NCBI GenBank assembly: GCA_017302435.1
Contig: JAFLDL010000001.1
Span: 62,001 to 126,000 of the forward strand
DNA length: 64,000 nt
Direction of reading: 5' to 3'
Origin: Candidatus Accumulibacter necessarius
Lineage (GTDB): Bacteria > Pseudomonadota > Gammaproteobacteria > Burkholderiales > Rhodocyclaceae
Translations under genes and position numbers: made by a program
Shown here: in pieces, positions 9,328-17,577 of the stretch
How the letters are laid out: every line of letters starts with the position of its first letter
Numbering within the stretch: position 1 is the stretch's first letter
Notes under the pieces: model-generated
What the model was told of the DNA's origin: nothing
What the model saw: only the letters and a program-made list of their open reading frames with translations
Database searches by the model: none

Positions 9328-10424
9328 AATTCGTCCCCTTGTTCGGTCTTCGCGTTAGACACGATTACTATGGCGCCGGCACGTGCTGCGACCTCGCTTG
9401 CGAGCCGACGCCGGCAACATTGCGTCTCATCGCGCGCTACCGCATGCAGATCAGGGAGATCCCCGGAGGGCTGACGGTGCTGGCGGCGCTCGCTCCCGAC
9501 GGTCAGACGCCACTGGTCGGGCTGCCACGCAACGAACTCTTCGCCTTCCATCTCACGGTGTGCAACGCCGATTTTGCGCTGTTCACCGATCTTCAGGAAC
9601 TGACCCGCAAGGCAGATCCGGTCTTTTCGAACCAAGATCTCTCTGGATCCGATCGTCGGACGCTCGATCTGACCGACCGCCAGTCCTGGCCCACGGAAAC
9701 CTTCGCCATTGCCAATGGAGATGCCAAGCAGAAGTTCTCCCTTGCCGGCAATCCGCTGGCCGTGGACGGCGATCCGCTGAAGACGCCACAGGCCGCTGAT
9801 TTCAGCCTCCTGCCGCTCGCCGGATTGGCAACGATCACGGCCTACGATGCCGCCACCAAGATACTCACGCTGCAGTTGGACGGAGCGCAACGCGATCTGA
9901 CGGTCCGCTACCGAGCGCGGCCGAATCGGGATCGGCGCTTCCTCGCTGACGTCGAGTTGCGCTACAACCAGTCGATGTCTGCTCCGGGAGCAAGCGACGC
10001 GCCGTTCGAAATTCTCTTCAAGGTCCGAACCGGCCGCTGGGCCTACTACCTGATCACCGACCAGAAGGGGGATTTTTCGATCGTCGACACGAGCTCGGCA
10101 ACCCCGTCGATCAGCTTCAGCGCCGCCAATCGGACGACGCTGAACGATTTTCCCGACGACTCCGATGCTTTGGATGCTTTGGCTAGCGAGCTGTCACGAC
10201 AGTACCCCGATCTGCAGCGCGTCCGATTCCTGTCGGATCAGGCGGTACCGTGTTCGATCACGACGCGCACGGGCATCGAGCTGCGGCTCGGTAACCAGAC
10301 GCTTCTCCGCCCGCTGCCCAATCCACCGCTCGGACACCTGTCGAGGATCCGACAACCGGCGGGAGCAGGATTTCTGGAGCAGGACACTGTTCACCAGGTC
10401 GTCAAGTACCTTCCAAATCACTAG
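9324..10424 (+). CDS. eCIS-associated protein of unknown function
   Basis: A 366-residue protein starting MKFVPLFGLRVRHDYYGAG; I do not recognise a named domain. The ATG at 9324 overlaps the stop of the DUF4255 gene, so the two are probably translated together. No signal peptide or membrane segment is seen; the sequence looks like a mixed beta protein with a PLAGLATITAYDAATKILTL strand-rich middle. Position between the cap gene and the sheath gene suggests a structural or assembly role. I would expect homologues at the same place in other eCIS loci, but that is from memory of locus layouts, not seen here. Confidence 0.7.
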   Translation: MKFVPLFGLRVRHDYYGAGTCCDLACEPTPATLRLIARYRMQIREIPGGLTVLAALAPDGQTPLVGLPRNELFAFHLTVCNADFALFTDLQELTRKADPVFSNQDLSGSDRRTLDLTDRQSWPTETFAIANGDAKQKFSLAGNPLAVDGDPLKTPQAADFSLLPLAGLATITAYDAATKILTLQLDGAQRDLTVRYRARPNRDRRFLADVELRYNQSMSAPGASDAPFEILFKVRTGRWAYYLITDQKGDFSIVDTSSATPSISFSAANRTTLNDFPDDSDALDALASELSRQYPDLQRVRFLSDQAVPCSITTRTGIELRLGNQTLLRPLPNPPLGHLSRIRQPAGAGFLEQDTVHQVVKYLPNH

Positions 10425-10448
10425 GCACTCAACCAGGGGGCTCACCAC

Positions 10449-12398
10449 ATGACCATTTACAGAACACCCGGCGTATATGTCGAAGAGAAGTCAACACTGC
10501 CGTCTTCGGTCGCTGAGGTGGCGACCGCGGTGCCGGCATTCATCGGCTACACGCGTAACGGACCCGCGGACACGGCCGAGCCGAGCGTCGCGCGCATCGC
10601 GACGCTGCTCGAATTCGACACTGCTTTCGGCGCCGCCCAGCCGGCGAAGTTTGACGTGACCGAGCTGGCCGATTCGGCCGACGCTGTGGCGGTCGAGCTG
10701 ACGCCTCCCACCCATCCGTTCTCGCTGTATTACGCGCTGAGCCTCTATTTTCGTAACGGGGGTGGACCGTGCTATGTGGTTTCGGTCGGCAACTACGCTT
10801 CGACGCCAAGCTTTGCGCATTTCACGAAAGGCCTTGCTGCCCTGGAAAAAGAGGACGAACCGACGCTGATCGTGCTCACCGATGCCGCGTGCGTCTTGGA
10901 GGCCGGCGACTACTACGACGTTTGCGGGCAGGCTCTGGCGCAGTGCGAAAAGCTGGGTGATCGCTTCACCATCCTCGATGTCATCGATGGCGAGGTGGAG
11001 GACTTCAGAAACGACAGGAACCTGTCAGCCAATCTCAAGTACGGCGCCGCCTATCATCCCTACCTGAAAACATCGATCAACCACGATTACGTCGAAACCG
11101 GGGTCACCTTCGTGCTTCCCCATGGTAAGGGGACGCACAAGCTGGGCATCGACGCCGACAAGGGGATAGCCGTCAGCTTCACCGGCCCGACCGGCAGTAC
11201 ACCCAAGGTGGCGGTAACGGCGGCAGGGCTCGCGCTGACCTTCTCGATCACCGATGGCACGCTGACCATCGCGGGCGCGAAGGACAAGACCGGGAACGAA
11301 ATCGCCGATGCCTGGAGCACCTGGAAGAAGTCCAACCCCGCTTTGGGCTTCGATATCGTCAGCAGCGGCGACGGAATGGGGGTGGTCGCGACTGCCGATT
11401 TGGGCAGCGCCGCCATTTCTGTTACAGCCGTGCCGCAGGCTGGGGGAACGCACAAGCTGGGCGGCGCCAAGGGGATAGCCGTCAGCTTCAAAGGCCCGAC
11501 CGGCAGTGCGCCCAAGGTGGCGGTAACCGCGGCAGAGGACCCGCTGAGCTTCTCGATCACCGATGGTAGCACGCTGACCATCTCGGGCGCGAAGAACAAG
11601 ACCGGGAACGAAATCGCCAATGCCTGGAGCACCTGGAAGCAGTCCAACAGCGCTTTGGGCTTCGATATCGTCAGCAGCGGCGACGGATCGGGGGTGGTCG
11701 CGACTAACGATCTGGCCAGCGCCCTGATTGCTGTTACAGACGAGACGCTGGCGAGCATCATGAGCACCCAGACCGCGCTCTACAACAAGACCAAGGCAGC
11801 GCTCGCCGAGCAGCGTGTCGTTCTACCGCCCAGTTCGGCCGTCGCCGGCATTTATGCCCGCGTGGACCGCGAGCAGGGCGTCTGGAAGGCACCCGCCAAC
11901 GTCGGCGTGCTGGCCGTGCTTGGGCCGGTCACCAGAATCACCGATGCACAACAGGATAATCTCAACGTCGATGCGACTGCCGGCAAGTCGATCAACGCGA
12001 TCCGCAGCTTCACAGGCAAGGGCACGCTGGTGTGGGGCGCCCGCACTCTGGCCGGCAACGACAACGAATGGCGTTACGTCCCCGTCCGCCGCTTGTTCCT
12101 CGTGATCGAGGAGTCGGTCAAGAAGGCGAGCGCGTTTGCCGTCTTCGAGCCGAACGATCAAACCACCTGGCTCAAGGTGAGAGCGATGATCGAGAGCTAT
12201 CTCTACGGCCTGTGGCAACAGGGGGCACTCGCCGGATCGAAGCCGGAAGCCGCCTACTACGTGCGCGTCGGCCTGGGCACGACAATGACGCCGCAACACG
12301 TGCTCGAAGGCCAGATGATTGTCGAGACGGGCGTCGCCGCAGTGCGGCCGGCCGAATTCATCATTCTCCGCTTCTCCCACAAGATGCAGACCGCCTGA
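10449..12398 (+). CDS. eCIS contractile sheath protein (Afp2/3/4-like) with duplicated inserted domain
   Basis: A 649-residue tail sheath protein. The N-terminus MTIYRTPGVYVEEKS and AVPAFIGYT are classic sheath motifs, and the C-terminal half (LGPVTRITDAQQDNLN, NEWRYVPVRRLFLVIEES, LWQQGALAG) is the conserved polymerisation domain. Between them, residues about 225-329 and 330-432 are two tandem copies of a roughly 103-residue module sharing HKLG, KGIAVSF, KVAVTAA, SITDG, KTGNEIA, AWSTWK and LGFDIVSSGDG. The module is an insertion probably exposed on the sheath surface. The ATG at 10449 follows CAGGGGG. The sheath contracts to drive the tube into the target. Confidence 0.93.
   Translation: MTIYRTPGVYVEEKSTLPSSVAEVATAVPAFIGYTRNGPADTAEPSVARIATLLEFDTAFGAAQPAKFDVTELADSADAVAVELTPPTHPFSLYYALSLYFRNGGGPCYVVSVGNYASTPSFAHFTKGLAALEKEDEPTLIVLTDAACVLEAGDYYDVCGQALAQCEKLGDRFTILDVIDGEVEDFRNDRNLSANLKYGAAYHPYLKTSINHDYVETGVTFVLPHGKGTHKLGIDADKGIAVSFTGPTGSTPKVAVTAAGLALTFSITDGTLTIAGAKDKTGNEIADAWSTWKKSNPALGFDIVSSGDGMGVVATADLGSAAISVTAVPQAGGTHKLGGAKGIAVSFKGPTGSAPKVAVTAAEDPLSFSITDGSTLTISGAKNKTGNEIANAWSTWKQSNSALGFDIVSSGDGSGVVATNDLASALIAVTDETLASIMSTQTALYNKTKAALAEQRVVLPPSSAVAGIYARVDREQGVWKAPANVGVLAVLGPVTRITDAQQDNLNVDATAGKSINAIRSFTGKGTLVWGARTLAGNDNEWRYVPVRRLFLVIEESVKKASAFAVFEPNDQTTWLKVRAMIESYLYGLWQQGALAGSKPEAAYYVRVGLGTTMTPQHVLEGQMIVETGVAAVRPAEFIILRFSHKMQTA
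11125..11745 (+). repeat. Tandem duplication inside the sheath gene
   Basis: Two in-frame units of about 310 bases each (roughly 11125-11439 and 11440-11745) are highly similar at nucleotide level, for example the 16-base ACGCACAAGCTGGGC context at 11133 and again at 11448. Unit 1 carries two extra codons near its start. High base identity, including synonymous sites, points to a fairly recent duplication or ongoing homogenisation. Confidence 0.9.
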
Positions 12399-12463
12399 GC
12401 GCAGCCGCCACCCACTCGCCACGCACTTGCCGCCAACCCAGACACCACGAGGCCTAGACCACC

Positions 12464-12931
12464 ATGGCACTGACCAAAGACGAAATCAGGACTACCTACC
12501 CGCTGCCCGTCTACAACTACAAGGTCGAAATCGACGGCAAGGCCGTCGCTTTCTCCGAAGTATCGGGCCTGAGCATTGCTTACGAAACCAGCACCTATGT
12601 CGAGAGCCCGACGAGCGGCGTCGGCCCTCGCCGGATGTACATGCCCGGCCAGCCGAGATCGACGACCATCACCATGAAGAAGGGGATGGTCGCCAGCGTC
12701 AGCGTGCCGGTGCTCTTTGGCTGGATCAGCTCGATTCAGCTCAATCGGGTTGACAAGAAGGACATCTATGTTCGGCTGTGCGACGAGAATGGTGCCGCGG
12801 TGGTCAGTTGGAAAGTCATCAACGCCTTCCCGATCAAGCTCGACGCGCCGACCTTCACCGCGAACTCGAATGAAGTCGCGATCGAAAGCATGGAACTGAT
12901 GGCCGACGGCGTCGTCGTCGAGCCAGCCTGA
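12464..12931 (+). CDS. eCIS tube protein 1 (gp19-like)
   Basis: A 155-residue phage T4 gp19-type tube protein. Family features are YNYKVEIDGKAVAFSEVSGL at the N-terminus, ITMKKGMVA in the middle and a C-terminal NEVAIESMELMADGV strand. Such proteins stack as hexameric rings to form the inner tube. The ATG at 12464 lies 65 bases after the sheath stop; the ribosome site is weak. It is the first of three tube-type paralogues in a row and is probably the main tube or a tube initiator. Confidence 0.92.
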   Translation: MALTKDEIRTTYPLPVYNYKVEIDGKAVAFSEVSGLSIAYETSTYVESPTSGVGPRRMYMPGQPRSTTITMKKGMVASVSVPVLFGWISSIQLNRVDKKDIYVRLCDENGAAVVSWKVINAFPIKLDAPTFTANSNEVAIESMELMADGVVVEPA

Positions 12932-12948
12932 AACCGGACGACCTATCG

Positions 12949-13392
12949 ATGTCGGAGACCGCCGCGAGCCAGCGAGCGCAGTATCCCCTGGCGGCCTACA
13001 ACTTTCGCGTCACCGTCGGCGAGTCGGTGATGAGCTTCACCGAAGTGTCGGGACTGGTTCAGGAGTACCAGACGCTCACCTACAAGCACGGGCTGAGCTT
13101 CTGGGAAGGCGAGTCGATCAACAGGTTCCGCTACGACAAATACGTGCAGCTGACGCTGAAGAAGGGCGTGATGGCCGGCCTCACCGGGATCTACGAGTGG
13201 CTGGACAGCGGGGACCAGCCAGGTCTGAGCATCAGCCTGTGCGATGAGGAGGGAAATGCCGTGGTGACCTGGCAGATCAGGAAGGCGCTGATCGTCAAGC
13301 TCGAAGCGCCGCCGCTGCAGGCCAGCGGCAACGAGGTGGCGATCGAGACGCTGACGCTGATGGCGTCCGGGATCTCGGTCGAGCACCACTGA
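12949..13392 (+). CDS. eCIS tube protein 2 (gp19-like)
   Basis: A 147-residue gp19-type tube protein, clearly related to the preceding gene: YNFRVTVGESVMSFTEVSGL, LTLKKGVMAG, NEVAIETLTLMASGI. It starts 17 bases after the stop of the first tube gene. In Afp-type particles one paralogue (Afp1) builds the tube and another (Afp5) forms the first ring on the baseplate; which of the three here plays which role cannot be told from sequence alone. Confidence 0.92.
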   Translation: MSETAASQRAQYPLAAYNFRVTVGESVMSFTEVSGLVQEYQTLTYKHGLSFWEGESINRFRYDKYVQLTLKKGVMAGLTGIYEWLDSGDQPGLSISLCDEEGNAVVTWQIRKALIVKLEAPPLQASGNEVAIETLTLMASGISVEHH

Positions 13393-13416
13393 CACCATGA
13401 GACAAGGAGTCCGGCA

Positions 13417-13860
13417 ATGAGCGATCCGATCCTCGGCATGCGGTTCAGTGTCCTGTTTCTCGCCGGAGGAGTGGTGCCCAATCCGCTCGACATCCGCTTC
13501 CAGAGGGTATCGGGGCTGTCGGCCGAGGTGGAGACCGAAGCGGTGGGCGAAGGCGGGCAGAACCTCTACACACAGAAGCTGCCGAGAGGCGTCAAGTACA
13601 ACAACCTGGTTCTCGAGCGTGGCATGGTCGTCGGTTCGCCGCTCAATCTGGAGTTCAACGCCGCGATGTCCTTGTTCAAGTTTGCCACCTCGAATGTACT
13701 CGTGACGCTGCTCGGCGAGGACAGGCAGCCGCTTGCCGCCTGGCTATTCCTCAAGGCGTACCCGGTCAAGTGGTCGACTTCGGATCTCAGCGCCGAGCCC
13801 GCGCTGGTGATCGACACCCTTGAACTCGCTTATACCCGCATGCAGGCATTGAGAGTCTGA
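13417..13860 (+). CDS. eCIS tube-type protein 3 (gp19-like, divergent)
   Basis: A 147-residue, more divergent gp19-type protein: MRFSVLFLAGGVVPNPLDIR, FQRVSGLSAEVETE, NLVLERGMVVGSPL and a C-terminal ALVIDTLELAYTRM. The ATG at 13417 follows AAGGAG. Its divergence and position next to the hub genes suggest an adaptor ring at the tube-baseplate junction (Afp5-like), an inference from known particle architecture. Confidence 0.88.
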   Translation: MSDPILGMRFSVLFLAGGVVPNPLDIRFQRVSGLSAEVETEAVGEGGQNLYTQKLPRGVKYNNLVLERGMVVGSPLNLEFNAAMSLFKFATSNVLVTLLGEDRQPLAAWLFLKAYPVKWSTSDLSAEPALVIDTLELAYTRMQALRV

Positions 13861-13862
13861 TC

Positions 13863-14054
13863 ATGCCGGTCGAGATCAAGGAACTGGTGATCCGCGTCGT
13901 GGTGGGCGACGACCGCGCCGGTGCGGGCAGAGAGGGAAAGGAGTCCATCTCCGCCGCGTCGAGGGGCAGATTGGCCGCCGCGAGCAACGAAGAGATCGTG
14001 CAGGAGTGCGTACGCCAGGTTCTGCGCGTCCTTGCCAGGGAAAAGGAGAGATGA
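13863..14054 (+). CDS. Small eCIS protein, DUF5908 (Afp6 position)
   Basis: A 63-residue protein starting MPVEIKELVIRVVV, the signature of the DUF5908 family found beside tube genes in eCIS loci, and ending in a helical EEIVQECVRQVLRVLAREKER. It starts two bases after the third tube gene and overlaps the following gene region closely (next start at 14056). Its function in the particle is not established to my knowledge. Confidence 0.82.
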   Translation: MPVEIKELVIRVVVGDDRAGAGREGKESISAASRGRLAAASNEEIVQECVRQVLRVLAREKER

Positions 14055-14055
14055 A

Positions 14056-14787
14056 ATGGGTCTGGGGAATCTATTCAAGCTGGAGAAGCTGCGGATCGAG
14101 GCTTTCAAGGATGCAGAACGGAAATCCCCGGCCGATCCGCCCAGCATGGAAGTCATGTTCAATCCCGCCAGCTACAAGCGAAAATATGAGGTCGCGTTCT
14201 CTGCTCCGCAGGCCATCGGCTCGGCCGGCAAGCCTGCAGGCTACAGCTTCTCTCCTCCGGGCGATCTGGCCTTCCAGTTCGTGTTCGACGGAACCGGCGT
14301 GGCGTATTCGGGAGTGGAGCATGCGGCGCGCGCCTTGCGCGGCGAGAGTGTCAAGAAGCAGATCGTGAGGTTCGAGAAGCTTTGCCTGAAAGTCAATGGT
14401 GACAGCCACCAGCCCAACTTTCTCCGCATCTCCTGGGGAGATCACCTGAAGTTCGACGCGCGGCTGCGCTCGCTCGACATCACCTACAAACTTTTCGAAG
14501 AGGGCGGCGATCCGCTGCGTGCGGAAATCGACGCCAGCTTCGTTGACGACCGGACCGCCGAAACAATTGCCCTCGACGCCGACAAAAAGTCTCCCGACCT
14601 CACGCATATCCGAATGGTCAAGAGTGGTGACACCTTGCCCTTGCTGTGCAAGGAGATCTACGGGTCGTCCGCGTATTACCTGCGCGTGGCGGCCGATAAC
14701 GGACTCGACGATTTTCGTCGTCTCATCCCCGGACAGACGCTCCGCTTCGCGCCGCTGAAGAGCGGCCAACGCGCGACCAAGACCTGA
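14056..14787 (+). CDS. eCIS tube/hub protein with LysM domain (Afp7-like)
   Basis: A 243-residue protein of the CIS tube/LysM family. The N-terminal FNPASYKRKYEVAFS segment is the family hallmark; residues about 190-240 form a LysM-like domain (KSGDTLPLLCKEIYG ... IPGQTLRFAP). In Afp-type particles it links the tube to the spike hub. The ATG at 14056 has AAAGGAGAG upstream; the frame is open back to 13921 inside the small gene, and that start is rejected. An out-of-frame ATG at 14051 is ignored. Confidence 0.9.
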   Translation: MGLGNLFKLEKLRIEAFKDAERKSPADPPSMEVMFNPASYKRKYEVAFSAPQAIGSAGKPAGYSFSPPGDLAFQFVFDGTGVAYSGVEHAARALRGESVKKQIVRFEKLCLKVNGDSHQPNFLRISWGDHLKFDARLRSLDITYKLFEEGGDPLRAEIDASFVDDRTAETIALDADKKSPDLTHIRMVKSGDTLPLLCKEIYGSSAYYLRVAADNGLDDFRRLIPGQTLRFAPLKSGQRATKT

Positions 14788-14808
14788 TCATCCCCCGGCC
14801 AACCGATC

Positions 14809-16449
14809 ATGAGCGTCGTCACCGCCACCATCCTGAGCGAGCAAGAGCAGATCGATGAGGTCTATCAGTTGCTCGCGATCGACATTCGTCGCGAGGTGAA
14901 CCGTATCCCCTGCGCAACCCTCGTACTGGTCGACGGCGACGCGGCGAAGCGCGAATTCGCCCTCAGCAATGACCAGCTTTTCGAGCCGGGAAAGGAAATC
15001 GAGATCATCTTGCGCCACGAAGCGGAGACCCAAGACGCGACGCTGTTCAAGGGCCGGGTGATCACGCACGGTGTCGAGGCGAGCGCCCACGGCTCGCTGC
15101 TCAGGGTCGAGATCAAGGACGCCAGCGTCAAGTTGACGCAGACGAGGAAGAGCTCGGTATTCATCGACCAGTCCGACGATGAGGTGATCAAGAAGATCAT
15201 CGAGGACGGCAAGCTCAAGGCCGGGACGGTGGACGTGACCAAGCCCAAACATCCGCAGATCGTCCAGTACGGCTGCTCGGACTGGGACTTCCTCGTCTCG
15301 CGTGCCGACATCCAGGGGCTGCTCACCGTCGTTGAAGACGGGGAGATTTCGGTGCGCAAGGCGGACGCGAGCGCGAAGCCCAAGCACCGCTTCGATTACG
15401 GCATCGACGAGATCTACGATTTCGAATTCCAGGTGGACGCCGGCAACCAGTACCCGAGCGTCAAGAGCAGTGGCTGGGACCTCAAGCAGGCCGCGCCCAC
15501 CGACTCGGCGGAGGCCAAGGCATTCTCCCTGTCGCAGGGCGACCTCGACGGAGGCAAGCTGGCCGACGCCGTCGGCTTCGAACCCTGCGCACTTTCGCAT
15601 CCGGTGCCGGTGGCGCAGGAGGAACTGCAAGCCTGGGCGGATGCGCGCATGATGCGCAGCCGCATGTCGATGATCCGCGGCCGTCTGGCGACCCGCGGAC
15701 TCGCCGACCTCAAGCTCCTGGACGTTATCGAGATCGATGGCGTCGGCACGCGCTTCAACGGCAAGACTCTGGTTACCGGGATCTGTCATCGCGTCGATAG
15801 GGACGGTTGGCGCAGCGATATCCAGTTCGGTCTGTCGCCGCGCGCTTTCTGCCGCGAGGAAGGCATAGCCGATGTACCCGCTGCCGGGCTGCTGCCCGGA
15901 GTGAGCGGCCTGCAGATCGGCGTGGTCGACAAATTCGTCGACGACCCGGACAAGGAGTTGCGCGTCAAGGTCGTTCTTCCGGGCATCGGCGCCAAGAGCG
16001 AAGCGCTGTGGGCACGGCTGGCGGCGCCCGACGCCGGCAAGGATCGAGGGTGCTTCTTCCGTCCCGAGGAGGGCGACGAAGTCGTCGTCGGCTTCTTCAA
16101 CCAGGATCCCCGACAACCGGTGATCCTCGGCGCGCTCTACGGCTCGAAAAACACCGCGCCGCCGGACTGCGCCGAAATCACCGAAGACAACCTCAAGAAA
16201 GGCTTCGTCACCAGGGCCGGCACGAAAATCCTGTTCACCGACGACCAGAAGGCTTCGCTGACGCTCGAAACCGCGTCCGAGAACAAACTCCGTCTGGACG
16301 ACGACAAGGAGACGATCGAGATTTCCGACCAGCACGGCAACAAGATCACCCTCGACAAGGATGGCATCACGATCGAGAGCGTCAAGGATCTCAAGCTCAA
16401 GGCAAGTGGCAACGTCGAGATCCAGGGCGCGAAGGTGGACGTGAAATGA
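14809..16449 (+). CDS. eCIS central spike/hub protein (Afp8/VgrG-like)
   Basis: A 546-residue VgrG-like protein: a gp27-like hub (residues about 1-370, starting MSVVTATILSEQEQID), a gp5-type OB fold around residues 375-450 (VVDKFVDDPDKELRVKVVLP, FFRPEEGDEVVVGFFNQDP), and a C-terminal beta-helical stretch of short repeats (DKDGITIESVKDLKLKASG). It forms the trimeric spike that leads the tube. It starts 21 bases after the LysM gene. T6SS VgrG is an alternative family name, but no T6SS genes are nearby. Confidence 0.93.
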   Translation: MSVVTATILSEQEQIDEVYQLLAIDIRREVNRIPCATLVLVDGDAAKREFALSNDQLFEPGKEIEIILRHEAETQDATLFKGRVITHGVEASAHGSLLRVEIKDASVKLTQTRKSSVFIDQSDDEVIKKIIEDGKLKAGTVDVTKPKHPQIVQYGCSDWDFLVSRADIQGLLTVVEDGEISVRKADASAKPKHRFDYGIDEIYDFEFQVDAGNQYPSVKSSGWDLKQAAPTDSAEAKAFSLSQGDLDGGKLADAVGFEPCALSHPVPVAQEELQAWADARMMRSRMSMIRGRLATRGLADLKLLDVIEIDGVGTRFNGKTLVTGICHRVDRDGWRSDIQFGLSPRAFCREEGIADVPAAGLLPGVSGLQIGVVDKFVDDPDKELRVKVVLPGIGAKSEALWARLAAPDAGKDRGCFFRPEEGDEVVVGFFNQDPRQPVILGALYGSKNTAPPDCAEITEDNLKKGFVTRAGTKILFTDDQKASLTLETASENKLRLDDDKETIEISDQHGNKITLDKDGITIESVKDLKLKASGNVEIQGAKVDVK

Positions 16450-16509
16450 CCGCGCAAACTGACCGCGGGCCGATGCGGCGGCCCGACGACAACCATTGAA
16501 AGGACTACG

Positions 16510-16698
16510 ATGCAGGAAATCAAGCTTGAGTTGGCGATCGAAGACGTCAACCTGATCCTCGAGGCGCTGGGGAGTCTTCCCTTCGCCAGGGTCTACACGC
16601 TGATCGGAAAAATCCAGCAACAGGCGGCGCAACAGCTTCAGGAGAGCGGCGCCGCGAAGGCTGACGCGGGTCCACCCGTGGCCCGCACGCTGGAATGA
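16510..16698 (+). CDS. Small conserved-looking protein in the eCIS locus
   Basis: A 62-residue protein starting MQEIKLELAIEDVNLILEAL with a second helix KIQQQAAQQLQ. The ATG at 16510 follows AAAGGACTACG. It resembles short phage proteins of the type that pair an LxLxxVNxILEAL strand-helix with a Gln-rich helix, but I cannot name a family. It lies between the spike and gp25 wedge genes and is 4 bases from the latter, so it is likely co-expressed. Confidence 0.65.
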   Translation: MQEIKLELAIEDVNLILEALGSLPFARVYTLIGKIQQQAAQQLQESGAAKADAGPPVARTLE

Positions 16699-16702
16699 GG
16701 CG

Positions 16703-17119
16703 ATGAGCAGCGACAGCTCCTTTCTCGGCACGGGGTGGAGCTTTCCACCGAGCTTTGCTGCGGCGGGGAGCGATGTGCGCATGGTCTCGGCGGCCGAAGA
16801 CATCGAACAGAGCCTGGCGATCCTGCTCACGACGCGGCGCGGCGAGCGTGTGATGCAGGAGGACTTTGGTTGCGACCTGAGCGAATTCCAGTTCGCCGAG
16901 GTCACCCAGGGGCTGAGTGGCCGCATACGCAGCTTCATTGCGGACGGATTGCTGCATCACGAGTCGCGGATCACGCTGAACGACGTCGACGTTTCGCTGA
17001 GCGGCGCCCAGGAGGGGCTGTTGCTGATCACCATCGACTACACGATACGTGCCACCAATTCGCGTTACAACATGGTCTACCCGTTCTACCTGAACGAGGC
17101 GACCGCGCGGCGAGGCTGA
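16703..17119 (+). CDS. eCIS baseplate wedge protein, GPW/gp25 family (Afp9-like)
   Basis: A 138-residue gp25-like protein. Family features are EDIEQSLAILLTTRRGERVMQ, DFGCDLSEFQF and the C-terminal LLITIDYTIRATNSRYNMVYPFY. gp25 homologues nucleate sheath assembly on the baseplate. The ATG at 16703 is 4 bases after the preceding small gene. Confidence 0.94.
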   Translation: MSSDSSFLGTGWSFPPSFAAAGSDVRMVSAAEDIEQSLAILLTTRRGERVMQEDFGCDLSEFQFAEVTQGLSGRIRSFIADGLLHHESRITLNDVDVSLSGAQEGLLLITIDYTIRATNSRYNMVYPFYLNEATARRG

Positions 17120-17127
17120 CTGCCATC

Positions 17128-17562
17128 ATGTCCGACTCCATCCTCATCGAAGGCGACCAGGTCATCTTCCTCCCGGCTTTTTCGCCGGCGATCGTGGTCG
17201 TGCAGCCCGGCAAACTCGAAGGCAGCGGCCCTGCGACGATTGGCGGCAAGAAGATCTGCGTGGACGGTGACGAATCGAAGGTCTCCGTCTCCGGATGCAC
17301 CTACATGACCCCGCAGTATTCGATCCCCGGCACCGGCACCTTGAAGATCTCGGCGCTGGCCAGCGACCAGAAGGCCAGGAAAACGCAGACCGGTGGCAAG
17401 CCGGTGCTGCTCAAGGGTGGCAACTTCACCGCCACATTCGAGGTCCAGAGCCCGGCGCAGCAACCGCCTCCCGGGCCGGGGTCGCCGATACCGGATTCAG
17501 CGACCGACTACAGCGGAACAGGCATGTTCGTTACCACCAACAGCAAGTTCATGGGCGCGTAG
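17128..17562 (+). CDS. eCIS PAAR-like spike tip protein (Afp10 position)
   Basis: A 144-residue protein starting MSDSILIEGDQVIFLPAFSP, rich in short beta strands with GPATIGGKKICVDGDE and a proline-rich linker (QQPPPGPGSPIPDS) before the end. Size and position between gp25 and the baseplate gene match the PAAR/DUF4280-like tip protein that sharpens the spike. I do not see the exact PAAR repeats, so the call rests partly on synteny. The ATG at 17128 is 8 bases after the gp25 stop; the open frame extends upstream through gp25 and is ignored. Confidence 0.72.
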   Translation: MSDSILIEGDQVIFLPAFSPAIVVVQPGKLEGSGPATIGGKKICVDGDESKVSVSGCTYMTPQYSIPGTGTLKISALASDQKARKTQTGGKPVLLKGGNFTATFEVQSPAQQPPPGPGSPIPDSATDYSGTGMFVTTNSKFMGA

Positions 17563-17577
17563 GAGGCAGGGAACGAG

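Noticed and set aside
14788-16938. A 716-codon open frame on the minus strand opposite the spike gene
   Set aside because: It is the high-GC shadow of the VgrG-like gene: composition is unusual, no family motif is present, and the plus-strand gene has clear domains and tight operon spacing.
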